DNA of 64,000 bases from Pirellulales bacterium (lineage in GTDB: Bacteria > Planctomycetota > Planctomycetia > Pirellulales > Lacipirellulaceae), in assembly GCA_022448265.1 (NCBI GenBank), contig JAKVCC010000010.1, positions 1 through 64,000 of the forward strand. Reading direction: 5' to 3'. Under the pieces are notes generated by a model, which made no database searches, was not told where the DNA came from, and was given only the letters and a program-made list of their open reading frames with translations. Made by a program: the position numbers and the translations under genes. Shown piece after piece: positions 10,721 to 20,486 of this stretch (position 1 is the stretch's first letter; each line of letters begins with the position of its first letter).

Positions 10721-11308
10721 TCAGACTTCCATCTTCTCGATCACTTTGTCAATGAGCCGATACTCGGTCGCCTCAGCAGCCGACATAAACTTGTCTCGAT
10801 CGGTGTCAGCCTCTATTTGCTCGAGAGATTGGCCCGTGTGTTCGAGCAGTATCTGATTCAACTTGTCTTTCGTTCTCTTATACTCACTGGCGTGAATCAT
10901 AATATCTGCGGCCGTCCCCTCCATGCCGGCGGATGGCTGGTGTATCATGATCCGCGAATTGGGCAACGCATGCCGTTTGCCCGCTGCTCCGGCGGCCAAC
11001 AACAAAGCCCCCATCGAAGCAGCCTGCCCCAGACAGTAGGTCGCCACATCGCAGGTGATAAACTGCATGGTATCGTAAATTGCCATACCTGCAGTCACAC
11101 TGCCACCCGGGCTATTAATATAGAAGTGCACGTCTGCCTTCGCGTCCTCGGACTGCAAAAATAGCAGTTGGGCCACGATATTGTTGGCCACATCGTCGTT
11201 CACGCCCGAGCCCATCAGCACGATGCGGTCCTTGAGTAGCCGACTGTAAATGTCCATCGCCCGCTCTTCGCGGCCCGACTTTTCAATAACGTAAGGTATC
11301 AGCGTCAT
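10721..11308 (-). CDS. clpP: ATP-dependent Clp protease proteolytic subunit 1
   Basis: A 195-residue serine peptidase that forms the barrel of the Clp protease and degrades proteins fed by ClpX or ClpA/C. The triad is visible: Ser98 in GQAASMGA, His123 in MIHQPSAG and Asp172 in [11 protein letters not shown]. The start lacks a long propeptide. It lies 89 bases downstream of clpP2 on the same strand, with tig further upstream, the classic tig-clpP order but with two peptidase genes. Confidence 0.96.
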   Translation of the reverse strand: MTLIPYVIEKSGREERAMDIYSRLLKDRIVLMGSGVNDDVANNIVAQLLFLQSEDAKADVHFYINSPGGSVTAGMAIYDTMQFITCDVATYCLGQAASMGALLLAAGAAGKRHALPNSRIMIHQPSAGMEGTAADIMIHASEYKRTKDKLNQILLEHTGQSLEQIEADTDRDKFMSAAEATEYRLIDKVIEKMEV

Positions 11309-11397
11309 GGCTGGATTGATCCATAGTGTTGGAAAGCGTTCTAGGATGCGTTCAAGGACGCACTGGGAAAGCCGTCATAGCAAGCATTTTGGTCAAG

Positions 11398-12159
11398 CTA
11401 GTCGTCTTCTTCGTCACCGCTCGGTTGTTTGATAAGAATATCGTCAACCACACCATACTCTTTGGCCTCGGCAGCCGTCATGTAATAGTCGCGGTCACAC
11501 GCCTTGCCGATTTCTTCCACCGTTTTCCCGGTATGGCTGGCCAGGATTTCGTTAAGCAACTGCCGAGTTCGGACCATTTCGTTGGCTTGTATTTCAATAT
11601 CTGAAACTTGTCCACCGACCCCGCCATGTGGCTGGTGGATCATGACCTTTGCATGCTTCAGCGCAAATCGCTTTTTCGCAGCCCCGCCGGCCAACAACAC
11701 AGCCCCGCCACTGGCCGCCAGACCAACGCAATAGGTCGCAACCGACGGCGAGATCATTTGCATGGTGTCGTAGATGGCTAGAGTTGAGGTGACACTTCCT
11801 CCGGGAGAATTGATGTAGAAGTGAATATCCTTACGGCGATTCTCACTCTGCAGGTACAACAGTTTCATCACCAACTCATTGGCGTTGCCGTCGTAGATTT
11901 CTCCCTGCAAAAAAATAACCCGATTTTCCAGCAGCAGGTCGCCCAGCGTCATTTGGCGCTGGCGCTGATATTCGCGCATCGCCGACGCCATCGGCCCTTC
12001 AAACAGAGTGCCGTCCAGCGGCTGCCCGTCATGGGAGTTCGGTTTCTGCCCACCGGCATAATGCGCGCCGCCCTGGCCACCGGCCGAATGGCCAATATCA
12101 CCCTTGGAAAAACCGCCGGTGTCAAATCCTCCGGTGCCAAACCCAGCCTTCTCGTTCAT
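11398..12159 (-). CDS. clpP2: Second Clp protease proteolytic subunit with Gly-rich N-terminus
   Basis: A 253-residue ClpP paralogue. The triad is intact: Ser150 in GLAASGGA, His175 in MIHQPHGG and Asp224 in CDRDYYM. Unlike its neighbour it carries about 55 extra N-terminal residues rich in Gly (GFGTGGFDTGGFSKG), which could be a propeptide or a docking tail. The ATG at 12159 follows AAAGGA; a TTG six bases upstream is less likely. It starts 21 bases after the end of tig. Two different ClpP subunits suggest mixed or alternative barrels, as known in some bacteria. Confidence 0.94.
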   Translation of the reverse strand: MNEKAGFGTGGFDTGGFSKGDIGHSAGGQGGAHYAGGQKPNSHDGQPLDGTLFEGPMASAMREYQRQRQMTLGDLLLENRVIFLQGEIYDGNANELVMKLLYLQSENRRKDIHFYINSPGGSVTSTLAIYDTMQMISPSVATYCVGLAASGGAVLLAGGAAKKRFALKHAKVMIHQPHGGVGGQVSDIEIQANEMVRTRQLLNEILASHTGKTVEEIGKACDRDYYMTAAEAKEYGVVDDILIKQPSGDEEDD

Positions 12160-12180
12160 CGCCAATCCTTTGTTCTAAAC

Positions 12181-13728
12181 TTATGAAACGTCGCGATGCG
12201 GCTTGGCCTCGGTCGTTACTGCGTGTCCCACGGACTCGTCCCCGCTCTCCTCCGACTCGGTCGCCTCCGGAATAGCTTCGCCTTGATCTCCGCCGCCTGC
12301 GGCTAGGTAAATCGCTTCTTCGTCAAGCCGTTCAGGCTCGTAAGGCTCATCGATAAATTCCGCCTCGGCCTGAACCTGCTCGAGTACCTTTCGCTCCAAA
12401 ATTTGATTTTGCAATACATCCATCAAGCCCTTCTTTTCAATCTGGGCTCGCACGCGTCGAGGCGACTCTCCACTTTGCGCAGCCATGAGGAAGACTTCTT
12501 TCTCGAAATCTCCTTCCTCGACTTCGATACTGGCCTCCTCGGCAATTCGCTCCAGAATAAAGTGCTCTTTGAGGCCCTGCGCTGTCGAGGCACCGCTATT
12601 TTGCCTGAGCTGGTTTTCGCGAGCGCGGATCTCTGCCTCGCTAAAACCGGCACTACGCAATTCCATGACAGCCCGTTCCAACTCTCGCGCACTCTGGCGC
12701 TTTAGCAGCCCGGGTGGCAAATCCCAGTCAGCTGATTGCGTTAGAGACTTCGTGATCTGACCTCGCACCGCTTGCTGCTGCTGGTATTCCAGTTGACGAT
12801 TAAGATTGGCACGAATCGCTTCGCGCAGCTTTTCCTCATTGTCGAATCCACCCATTTCCTGCAAAAACTCCTCGGTAAGCTCAGGCAGTTTTAGGTGCTT
12901 GACTTCTAGAACCTCGAATTCGACGTCCACTTCCTGCCCTCGAAGCTCTTCATTTGGCGCATCCTGCGTGAGTGTCAACTTGCTTGATCGCTTGTCGCCC
13001 GCCTGGCACCCTGCCATGAGTTGGTCGAAACCCTCCAGCTTTCCGTCACGAAAGCTGAGCGTCGGCCGAATGCGCGTGACACGCTCTTCATCACGAACCA
13101 ACAATTCGCCGCCGCAGCTTAACACGATATTCACGGTCAGATAGTCGCCGCCTTGGGCCGGACCCTCGAGCGGCACGAGTTGGCCAAAACGGGTCAGCAT
13201 TTTCTCCAACTGCTGATCAACATCCTCATCAGTAAAGTCGCGCACGGGGCGTTTGAGCTTTAGCCCCTTCCACTTCGGCAAATCAAAATCAGGACGAACC
13301 TCAATATCAAACTCAAAAATCATGGGCCCCTCATCCGGGACCTCAACAGCTTCGAGATTTAATTCCGGCTCACCGATCGCAATAAACGATTCCTCTTCAC
13401 AAATCTGGCTGAGACTATCCATCAACAGCGAGCTCTTGATCTGTTCGCCAGCCTCTTTCTTGTACCGGTTTTCAACCAGCTTGCGCGGAGCCCGACCAGC
13501 GCGAAAGCCAGACACATTGGCCTCGGGCATCATAGTACTGAATACGTCATTCAGATATCGGTCGATATCTTCGCGCGCCACGGTCACTGTTAAGTGCCGC
13601 TGGCAGGCGCTGGGGGAGACAATTTGCACTTCGAGATTGAGCTTTTGCAGCACATCATCTTCGACGTCGATATCGTCGGCATTATCATTTGGATGTGTCG
13701 CAACTTCGTCGAGTTCTTCGGCAGCCAT
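12181..13728 (-). CDS. tig: Trigger factor, ribosome-associated chaperone
   Basis: A 515-residue protein, longer than the usual 430-450. It binds nascent chains at the ribosome exit. The ribosome-binding part shows the signature GFRAGRAPRKLVENRY (about residues 74-89, corresponding to GFRxGKxP), followed by the FKBP-like part and a long helical C-terminal domain. The extra length is an acidic N-terminal extension (about 30 residues, many Asp and Glu) and an acidic C-terminal tail of about 50 residues. It heads the tig-clpP2-clpP cluster, coupling folding and degradation of new proteins. Confidence 0.94.
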   Translation of the reverse strand: MAAEELDEVATHPNDNADDIDVEDDVLQKLNLEVQIVSPSACQRHLTVTVAREDIDRYLNDVFSTMMPEANVSGFRAGRAPRKLVENRYKKEAGEQIKSSLLMDSLSQICEEESFIAIGEPELNLEAVEVPDEGPMIFEFDIEVRPDFDLPKWKGLKLKRPVRDFTDEDVDQQLEKMLTRFGQLVPLEGPAQGGDYLTVNIVLSCGGELLVRDEERVTRIRPTLSFRDGKLEGFDQLMAGCQAGDKRSSKLTLTQDAPNEELRGQEVDVEFEVLEVKHLKLPELTEEFLQEMGGFDNEEKLREAIRANLNRQLEYQQQQAVRGQITKSLTQSADWDLPPGLLKRQSARELERAVMELRSAGFSEAEIRARENQLRQNSGASTAQGLKEHFILERIAEEASIEVEEGDFEKEVFLMAAQSGESPRRVRAQIEKKGLMDVLQNQILERKVLEQVQAEAEFIDEPYEPERLDEEAIYLAAGGGDQGEAIPEATESEESGDESVGHAVTTEAKPHRDVS

Positions 13729-13846
13729 GGGCTCGCAACCTGATTGCTACTGGCAGTGATTGGGATTTCGGATATTGAGTGCGCCCCGTGTTAGGGCAAC
13801 ATGCCCCCCTGTAGGGCAACAAGCAAATCGCAGGACAGAAACTAAG

Positions 13847-13919
13847 AGCGGGTGATCGGATTTGAACCGACGACAACAACGTTGGCAACGTTGTGCTCTA
13901 CCAACTGAGCTACACCCGC
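13847..13919 (-). tRNA. tRNA-Gly (anticodon GCC)
   Basis: The minus strand folds into a full cloverleaf: acceptor GCGGGTG pairing with CACCCGC, D arm GCTC/GAGC with AGTTGGTA loop, anticodon stem CAACG/CGTTG around loop TTGCCAA (anticodon GCC), and T arm with loop TTCAAAT. The discriminator base is T. CCA is not encoded. Confidence 0.97.
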
Positions 13920-14392
13920 AATTTATCTATTTTCGCCAAGACTCCAATTCGCCAAGTGCCTAGGGCCAAAAATTCTCGACACCGAACATCCTATTTCCAG
14001 AGGCGTCACCCTGAATCCTGGCAAGACGGCCGTCCTACAGCGATCTCAAAATTATAGGATCGCCCCTCAGCCACGCAAGGGGATCTTACCACGCGTCAGA
14101 GGGTCAAATTGTCCTCCCAGACGAATAAACGACCAAGGCCCTAGAGCGTGACAGCATTCTAGTCATCACGCCCCGGATCATGAACCCAAGCCGCGCAGCG
14201 GCTTGGGCCTGAAAGGCATTCGCAACAGGTTGCTTAACAGGTAATCGACACTATTGATCTTTGCACCACCAATGAGCCACTGCCCCACTCATTTTTTTTT
14301 CTAGAAGCAGTCTATATGCCGGCAATGGCACGAATCCACCTGCCCAACCGGGCTCAATGGCACCCACAACATGGCATTGGCAAGAAACTCTA
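13920..14392. other. Intergenic stretch upstream of tRNA-Gly with one hairpin
   Basis: About 470 bases between tRNA-Gly and a membrane-protein gene, both on the minus strand. It should include the tRNA promoter. The only clear structure is the hairpin at 14185-14207. No credible open frame was seen. Confidence 0.5.
14185..14207. other. Perfect 10-bp hairpin, three-base loop
   Basis: The arms cccaagccgc and gcggcttggg pair perfectly around gca. No T tract follows on either strand, so it is not a standard intrinsic terminator. It might be a transcript-end stabiliser for the membrane-protein gene that ends 185 bases away, or a small repeat element. Confidence 0.6.
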
Positions 14393-15070
14393 CTAGTATG
14401 CAAAAATCTCTCGCATGGCTTGGACAACGTGCTGCGGATGAGCCAACATGTGTGTCGTACTCGCGACGACCAAGATGATCGCGACGAGCATGATGCCAAG
14501 CGCCCGCGGATTGGGGCCGACCCGCAGGGATTGCAACCGCTGGTACAAATTTGTGGCCAGGCGCCCCCAGCCTGCGAGATTCTGGCGCCCTCCGCTGGCC
14601 ACCACCGACACATGCCGCATCAATTCGAAACTTTCCAGATGCAACTGCACACCCAAAGTCGGCAACGACAAACTATCACCGGCCCACCGTGCTAGCGGAT
14701 CAATAGCACGGCTTGCCTCGGCAAGCACCGGGCGCAGCTCTTCGACACTAACGTTGTAAATAACCAGCCGGGGACGAGCCAATAAGACAGCAAGCCAAAC
14801 GCATAGCCAGTAAAGCAACAATAAAAACAGCCAAACGTAGCTGCCGTACTCCGTCGATGCCGCTTCAGGACGAAAAAGCTCCACCGGGCCAACCAGCACC
14901 ATGCCCGACATGGCCGCTCCCAGCGCAGCTAGATCTGCACCGCCGCTGGTCAAAAACGGGCGTCGCCGGGCATTGAGCAGGCCGATCAGCAAACAATACG
15001 AAGCCAGTGGCACCAAAGCAATCGACAGGCGCAACGGGTCAGGAAGCATCAAGGGAAACCCCGCAATCAT
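14393..15070 (-). CDS. Membrane protein of unknown function
   Basis: A 225-residue protein with four or five hydrophobic segments: about residues 13-30, 45-62, 76-97 and 190-207, with a soluble loop of about 90 residues before the last one. I do not recognise the family. It is the last gene of the minus-strand glycan arm, 216 bases after the GT9 gene, and may or may not belong to that operon. A role in envelope assembly is only inferred from position. Confidence 0.7.
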   Translation of the reverse strand: MIAGFPLMLPDPLRLSIALVPLASYCLLIGLLNARRRPFLTSGGADLAALGAAMSGMVLVGPVELFRPEAASTEYGSYVWLFLLLLYWLCVWLAVLLARPRLVIYNVSVEELRPVLAEASRAIDPLARWAGDSLSLPTLGVQLHLESFELMRHVSVVASGGRQNLAGWGRLATNLYQRLQSLRVGPNPRALGIMLVAIILVVASTTHMLAHPQHVVQAMREIFAY

Positions 15071-15286
15071 TCAGCAAGTGTGAATGGATCGACAGCCGCA
15101 CGGCCATCAACCCAATGATTTTTACCTGCTATCAGAGAAATTTCTAGCCTACATTTCTCACCTGTTTGGGCACCGCAGCACAGCTTGGGTGGGCGCAATG
15201 AGCCCCCCCACACGGTGAGTCCCAACAAAAGCTACCAAAAGCGGCATCGCAGTGAAAGAAAAAGGACCGGCATAAAACGCCCGTGA

Positions 15287-16264
15287 TCAGGCCACGTGAC
15301 GCCGTCCTTCGCCGCACGAAATAATTTCGCAAACCTTTCTAAGCACAGTTTCGCTACTCAGCTGCGACAAATGGCCACCAGGTGCGGTTAACACGTTATT
15401 TCGCGGCAGCTCAAGAGGATAGGGGCCGTAGAGCTCGGGTGAGGTTGGCCCAAAGAGCCCCAACGTCGGTCGACCGAGTGCGGCAGCAATATGGAGCGGA
15501 CCGCTGTCGTTGGCAATTACGAGCTTGGCCCGTCGCAGGAGTTCCACCATTTGCAGGAGGGAAGTGCGAGCTGTCAGGTTAACGAAACGCGATAAACCAT
15601 TCGCGACAGGGTCGTCCCACGGGAGATGGCTATCCCAGACTACCAGGCTATCAGGGTTTTGCTCGAGTATCCCAGCGGTGAGTTCGGGGTAGTACTGCCA
15701 TTCTTTGTGAGCGCCGCGGCTATTTGGCAATATCACAATCGGATGGGCATTGGCCAGTCGCGAATCAAGCACATCGGGCGCATCGCCGCGGATCTCGATA
15801 GGCGAGCGCAGTTCGGGCTGCAGCCCAATGGCGGGCAAGAACTGCAATAGTTTGTCGATCGCATGGGTGGAGCGGCCACCCTCCGGAGCGGGCACGATCG
15901 CGTTGTAGGCCAGTCGGCTGCCTTCGCGAGCAAACACGCTTCCGACTTTCAGGGACGCATGGGCTCTCCATGTCATCCAACCAGTGCGTAGCAGCCCCTG
16001 GAAATCGAGCACCGCATCATACTGGCGTCGTTCCACCTCGCGCACAACCTGGTGTAAGCGAGGCAAGCCGCGCAAACCTTTTCGATGGTTGAAAACAATA
16101 ACTTCGCCATTCACCGTAGCGCAGCGGCGCACGACTTCGGCGAACCGCTTCTTGACAACCCAGGAAATGACGGCTTCCGGGCACTGCTGGCGAATGGATT
16201 GCGCCACGGGCAGCGCACAAATGATATCGCCCAAGGAACTCGGTTTCAGAATCAGAATTCGCAT
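15287..16264 (-). CDS. Glycosyltransferase family 9 (heptosyltransferase-like)
   Basis: A 325-residue GT-B fold enzyme of the WaaC/WaaF type. The N-terminus MRILILKPSSLGDIICALPVA carries the acceptor-side motif SLGD; the donor-side motifs DSGPLHIAAALGRPTLGLFGPTSP near residue 255-280 are conserved. Family members move ADP-heptose or a related sugar to a growing oligosaccharide in the cytoplasm. It starts 25 bases after the DUF4254 gene and fits the glycan locus. The exact donor sugar cannot be read from the sequence. Confidence 0.92.
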   Translation of the reverse strand: MRILILKPSSLGDIICALPVAQSIRQQCPEAVISWVVKKRFAEVVRRCATVNGEVIVFNHRKGLRGLPRLHQVVREVERRQYDAVLDFQGLLRTGWMTWRAHASLKVGSVFAREGSRLAYNAIVPAPEGGRSTHAIDKLLQFLPAIGLQPELRSPIEIRGDAPDVLDSRLANAHPIVILPNSRGAHKEWQYYPELTAGILEQNPDSLVVWDSHLPWDDPVANGLSRFVNLTARTSLLQMVELLRRAKLVIANDSGPLHIAAALGRPTLGLFGPTSPELYGPYPLELPRNNVLTAPGGHLSQLSSETVLRKVCEIISCGEGRRHVA

Positions 16265-16289
16265 CCCGACTTCACATCTCTTCTGTTCG

Positions 16290-16868
16290 CTACGCAGCGC
16301 GGCGAAGCTGTGGGTTTAGTTCCTGGTCGTTGTACATCTTAAACTGGAAGTACACGCGAAAACTACGAGTCCCCGCCCGTACTTCGTTAAGCAGCCTAGA
16401 CAGCGCCGCGGACAAATGGCCTATCTGCTGCTCAATAACAGAAAGTTTGGTGCAGCAGGTGGCACGATGTTCGCTTGTGGCGTCTTCGCGCTCGGATTCC
16501 TCTCGCATGTGATACTGCTTGAGTGCCAAGATCGATAGTCGATCGATCATCATCCCGGGTGTTTCTGAATTGAAGGGAGAGCCTTCTTCCGCCGGCTGCA
16601 GGGACTGGACAAAATACCGGTCGATCGCTTCGATTAAGTCATTCCGCTGTTGGTTATGGCGGTCAATCGCACGTTTGGCCTGGACAATGCGCTGATCCCC
16701 CAGGTTGTCGCAACGGGCCACGTCCTCTTCATGCCATAGCTTGAAATTCTCAAGGTGATTTTGCTCCGCGATCCCCAACAAGCTTGTATCCCTTGTGGCC
16801 ACCACGTCCTCAGCGTGCCAGCGAATCGTCCGCTCTTGCTGCAAGACGATGATGTCTTTGACGTCCAT
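16290..16868 (-). CDS. DUF4254 protein of glycan loci
   Basis: A 192-residue soluble, helical protein rich in charged residues, matching the DUF4254 pattern (segments around HEEDVAR, NDLIEAID and ETPGMMIDRLSILALK). The biochemical role of the family is unknown; members occur next to heptosyltransferase-like genes in Bacteroidetes and planctomycetes. The frame opens at 16985, but the ATG at 16868 is preferred because it gives the usual family start and has an AAGG just upstream. It is followed closely by the GT9 gene. Confidence 0.85.
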   Translation of the reverse strand: MDVKDIIVLQQERTIRWHAEDVVATRDTSLLGIAEQNHLENFKLWHEEDVARCDNLGDQRIVQAKRAIDRHNQQRNDLIEAIDRYFVQSLQPAEEGSPFNSETPGMMIDRLSILALKQYHMREESEREDATSEHRATCCTKLSVIEQQIGHLSAALSRLLNEVRAGTRSFRVYFQFKMYNDQELNPQLRRAA

Positions 16869-17145
16869 CCTTGAACTCCCAAACAAATGACAAAGCAATT
16901 GCGTGAATACTAGCCGAGCCGCACAAACTATGGCGAGATCATTTTTGCACAACCTCACTCGCACACGCTGGCATCCGATAGGCAACGAAGACTACCATGC
17001 TTCGCAACCCAAAATTGGCGTTTGACGCGGGAGACGTAGGTACTTTTCAGAATCGCAGCAGAGGGGGATGAACTATGCAGGCCGGCCTTTCTTGTCGCAG
17101 CGACCCGCCACCAGTGCAACCATTTTCGGGGCAGTCTGGCACAAC

Positions 17146-18597
17146 TTATGCGGCACAACGCTTTTTCTTAGCCCGATGTCCGGCCCACTTCTTGACCGCT
17201 TCGCACAGCAAATCGTCGGCGGTTCGTGCTAGCTGACTGGCCCACGGGTGGGAAAGTCGGAATCCTTTTGGCACCATGGTTTTTCCGGTGGAATCCACAT
17301 ATCGGAGCGGATCGAAATCAAATTCCTCAAAATTGGCGAATCGCGCCGCATTGCGCCGGTCCTTCGGCAGCAAATCTCTGCGTAAGAGTTCCAAAAATTC
17401 GTCGGGCGACTCCGGGTTATACGATATGTCAAGCTGATCGAAGAACGATGGGCCGAGCATGATCACTGGTTTGTTCATCCAACACGCTTCGACTGTTACC
17501 GTCGAGCCGAACGTCACCACCACGTCACTCCAATCGATCAACGTGTAAGTATTGGCACAGTCGTTCGGATAATAGATCACGGTATTCGGAAGCTCAGCAA
17601 TCTCGCGGAAAGGCGTAATGATGTCACTGCAAACATCCGCCTGATTGGGATGAAAGCGAATGCAGAACAGTTTGTCTGGATTCTGCAAGCTGGCCTCTTT
17701 GACACTTTTTGCGTAATCCAGGAAAGGTGACACCCAATCTTTGCCCAGCGACTCAAATTCATCCTGGCTGCTAAGGAAAATGCTGACTTTCTTCTTGAAT
17801 CCTGCGGCTTTCGGAGGAACGAAACCAGGCGCATGCTTGCGCGCAAATTTATTGGTACGAGGCTGGCGCCGCCGACCGTAGTAAATATCCGCAACCTTCT
17901 CGTTTGCGTCATGCTTCATGATCCGCTTTTGCATTTCACTACGGTCGTGTGCAGTATGTCCTTCAAAAATGATCGGTTTTTGCCGTGTCGTCCCTTCCAA
18001 AGTATTAAAGGGTATTTGCATGCTTTCAGCGGCCGTCAAACAAATGCGAGAGCACGCGTGACGTCCGTTGAATACTTCGACACGGTCAGGCCGTTCTTGC
18101 CGCACAAGCGTCTTCAGCGCGCCTAGCAATCGTGAGGCAGTGCGAAAATACCGAGCCTTGATTGCCGAGATGATCGCTCCGCACGATCTGTCGCCGGGAA
18201 GCGTGCGAAACCTGGTCGTAATGGCACTCTGCACACCGATGGCCAGCTCTTTTCGTTCGCTTAATTGCAACAGACTTGTGTCGGACGCCGTGGCGTTGCT
18301 TGTTTCTAACGGAACCGCACGGAGCCCGAGTGAAGACGCAGTCGACCTGACCCGATTGCGACAAATCCAGCAAGCGACCGGACTTCCCACAAAATTCGCA
18401 GCGCAGGTGCCTGCCTTGCTATTGCAGTACGTCAGCACAACCTCGTCACCCCGGTCCTGGAGTTCCTTAGCCCGCGCCATGACCATGAGGGGCTGTTTCC
18501 GCCACAAAGGATACGCAACGTGCAACAAAACTTTCTGCGGGCCGGGTGCCTCGGCCAGAGGGCCTTCGCTCCGTGTCTCGCTGCCCAGGTTCATCAC
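17146..18597 (-). CDS. GT-B-like capsule protein with Cys4 N-terminus, copy A
   Basis: A 483-residue protein related to the 462-residue product at 20487-21875. Near the N-terminus four cysteines (58, 65, 76, 79) have spacing C-x6-C-x10-C-x2-C, a possible zinc site. The C-terminal half carries FCIRFHPNQAD and DVVVTFGSTVTVEACWMNKPVIMLG, which resemble the donor-binding half of CDP-glycerol/capsule-type GT-B transferases. I infer a glycosyl- or phosphoglycosyltransferase acting on a surface polysaccharide; the substrate is unknown. A GGAG stands before the paired ATG start. It follows the FkbM gene by 95 bases. Confidence 0.8.
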   Translation of the reverse strand: MMNLGSETRSEGPLAEAPGPQKVLLHVAYPLWRKQPLMVMARAKELQDRGDEVVLTYCNSKAGTCAANFVGSPVACWICRNRVRSTASSLGLRAVPLETSNATASDTSLLQLSERKELAIGVQSAITTRFRTLPGDRSCGAIISAIKARYFRTASRLLGALKTLVRQERPDRVEVFNGRHACSRICLTAAESMQIPFNTLEGTTRQKPIIFEGHTAHDRSEMQKRIMKHDANEKVADIYYGRRRQPRTNKFARKHAPGFVPPKAAGFKKKVSIFLSSQDEFESLGKDWVSPFLDYAKSVKEASLQNPDKLFCIRFHPNQADVCSDIITPFREIAELPNTVIYYPNDCANTYTLIDWSDVVVTFGSTVTVEACWMNKPVIMLGPSFFDQLDISYNPESPDEFLELLRRDLLPKDRRNAARFANFEEFDFDPLRYVDSTGKTMVPKGFRLSHPWASQLARTADDLLCEAVKKWAGHRAKKKRCAA

Positions 18598-18692
18598 AGC
18601 TCCACGTTTTCGAGGGGGGGGCTGGCCTTCATCTCCCGTGCTCAGCAGGCCACGGTTACAACTCGCCTTTACGAACCATCAGCGGCCGCAGG

Positions 18693-19412
18693 TTAGGCGG
18701 CTTGCCGCCTCCGCGCGCGGGCGGGCAAGCAATGAATTTCGGGCGTCGACTCCAGTTGATTGCCGCGAATCGGCGCAAGATAATACCCCGTCTTCGTGAG
18801 TAGCTGACAACAGTCGGCATGGATGTCGGCCCCATGCGTCGACAGGTAAATCTCGGGGCGATGGGCCCGCAAGGTACTCAACGCACCTTGGAGAACATCC
18901 AGTTCACCACCCTCGACATCAATCTTTAGGTGTGTGGGGGCGAGGCCATGCTCGGCGACAACTTCATCAATGGTCACAACTTGAATACGATGGGAACCCT
19001 GATCCGAAACGCGCCCTGTGCCCGTGCCGCTACCAAGTTCAAACAAGGCGAACCCTGAAGATTTACCGACCGCTGCCTGGACAACGGTGACACCGTCCAA
19101 ATGATTGGCCTCAATGTGACGGCGAAGAAAGTCTGCACATAACGGATGGGGTTCGAAGGCAAGGGTACGACAAGCGTCGCCGGTCAGCCGCGAGGCCAGG
19201 AGCGAGTAGTAACCGTGGTTGGCGCCTACATCTAGCAAAACCGAACTGGGACCAATGCTCTTTTGGAGTAATTTAGTTTGATCGGGCTCATAGGTGCCCA
19301 TAAATATGCGGGCGATCTTGCCGCCCGATGCGGGCGCCCAATAGGTGCCGCGCAAAGGACCCGCGAGAATTGGGAGGCACCTGATTCGTTTGCTCATGAC
19401 GGATTCCGACAT
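18693..19412 (-). CDS. FkbM-family methyltransferase
   Basis: A 239-residue SAM-dependent methyltransferase. The SAM-binding glycine-rich motif is VLLDVGANHGYYSLLASR (about residues 58-75), with the acidic FEPHP after strand 2 and the FkbM hallmark HLKIDVEGGELDVL near residue 160. Members methylate hydroxyl groups, often on sugars of surface glycans. It lies between the sulfotransferase and GT-like copy A, and has a good Shine-Dalgarno sequence (GGGAAGGGAA). I infer O-methylation of the glycan made by this locus. Confidence 0.92.
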   Translation of the reverse strand: MSESVMSKRIRCLPILAGPLRGTYWAPASGGKIARIFMGTYEPDQTKLLQKSIGPSSVLLDVGANHGYYSLLASRLTGDACRTLAFEPHPLCADFLRRHIEANHLDGVTVVQAAVGKSSGFALFELGSGTGTGRVSDQGSHRIQVVTIDEVVAEHGLAPTHLKIDVEGGELDVLQGALSTLRAHRPEIYLSTHGADIHADCCQLLTKTGYYLAPIRGNQLESTPEIHCLPARARRRQAA

Positions 19413-19581
19413 ATTTCCCTTCCCCGGAAGCGCACACCGTCCAGTACATCAACGTGCTGCTAGCCCGTCGCCCTGGTTGTTGTAGATTCGGCCGGAACTG
19501 TAAAGAAACCAAAAAATTGGGTCAAGCCGGCTTTGGCAGCCAGTGGGCGCACGACTGGACAATCGCACGTGCTATCAGATC

Positions 19582-20466
19582 TTAAGCAACACGTCGCCGA
19601 GTGAGCTGGGTAGCTTTTCGCTTGAACTTTTCCGCGAACTGCTCGAAGGCGTAGGTCACGAGCATGCCTCTTAGGTTGTCTGGGACAAGCGGGTATCCCA
19701 GCTCTTCGCAGCCCGTACGCAGTTCGTTGGTCACGCAAGCCTTGTCTGGGGAGTCGTGGAATGCGTGCTTGATAAAATAGAAGTTGGCGCGTGCCGGCTG
19801 GGGGATTACGGCTGCCCGATCGAGTCCGGGCATTTCACCTTCGCGTAAGCCCAATTTCTGACAGATCCCGGCAATCGAAGTCCGAGGAGAATCAACGAGT
19901 TGCTCGTACTTGGCCACGACCCAATTCTTATCGCGCGACCGCTGATAGCTGGAAAACGCGTCCCCCCAACCGATTGCGGCCCGAACCAGCAGGCTCTGAC
20001 ACCGGTCGGCCGCTCTCGGCGTCAGCAATAAAAAACTATCTCGCCCCTTCTTGACCATTGACTGCAGCGTGTGCCAGGGATTGCGAATACAATACACAAA
20101 CTTTGCATCGGGAAATACACGGCGCATCAGATCAGGATAAAGAATGTGGGACGGATTTTTGATTACAAGGCGCCGCCCCTGCGCCAACTCCAGGTATCGA
20201 GCCCTTATCCGCTGAATCGCCTCTGCGGAAGGTATCGGCACATCGATGCTGGGACGCATTTTCGCATCATTCCAGGCTTGATACTCAAAGTGATCCCACC
20301 AAAGTTGGTGGTCTAAAACTTGCGACACCTCTTCAGGAACATCAACCGATTTATTGCTGTGCTCACTTATCAGAAAAAAGTCGCGAGACAAACTACCAAA
20401 CACGCGCGCCATCATCTGCGTACCCGACCTGGGGCAACCTGTAATGACAATGGGAGCAGTGCGCAT
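19582..20466 (-). CDS. Sulfotransferase family protein
   Basis: A 294-residue protein with the PAPS-binding loop TGCPRSGTQMMARVF at its start (residues 8-22) and a second PAPS contact region around FVYCIRNPWHTLQSM. It should transfer sulfate from PAPS to a hydroxyl or amino group. The open frame extends to 20598, but the upstream part overlaps the neighbouring gene; the ATG at 20466 gives the expected start 20 bases after that gene ends. Position in the glycan locus suggests sulfation of a surface carbohydrate; planctomycetes are rich in sulfated-glycan metabolism. Confidence 0.88.
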   Translation of the reverse strand: MRTAPIVITGCPRSGTQMMARVFGSLSRDFFLISEHSNKSVDVPEEVSQVLDHQLWWDHFEYQAWNDAKMRPSIDVPIPSAEAIQRIRARYLELAQGRRLVIKNPSHILYPDLMRRVFPDAKFVYCIRNPWHTLQSMVKKGRDSFLLLTPRAADRCQSLLVRAAIGWGDAFSSYQRSRDKNWVVAKYEQLVDSPRTSIAGICQKLGLREGEMPGLDRAAVIPQPARANFYFIKHAFHDSPDKACVTNELRTGCEELGYPLVPDNLRGMLVTYAFEQFAEKFKRKATQLTRRRVA

Positions 20467-20486
20467 AGAGACCTCAGACCAGACGA

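Noticed and set aside
14185-14207. Intrinsic terminator
   Set aside because: The stem is perfect, but no T tract follows on either strand.
18068-18799. 243-codon plus-strand frame over the first GT-like gene
   Set aside because: Antisense to a gene with conserved motifs and a paralogue in the window.
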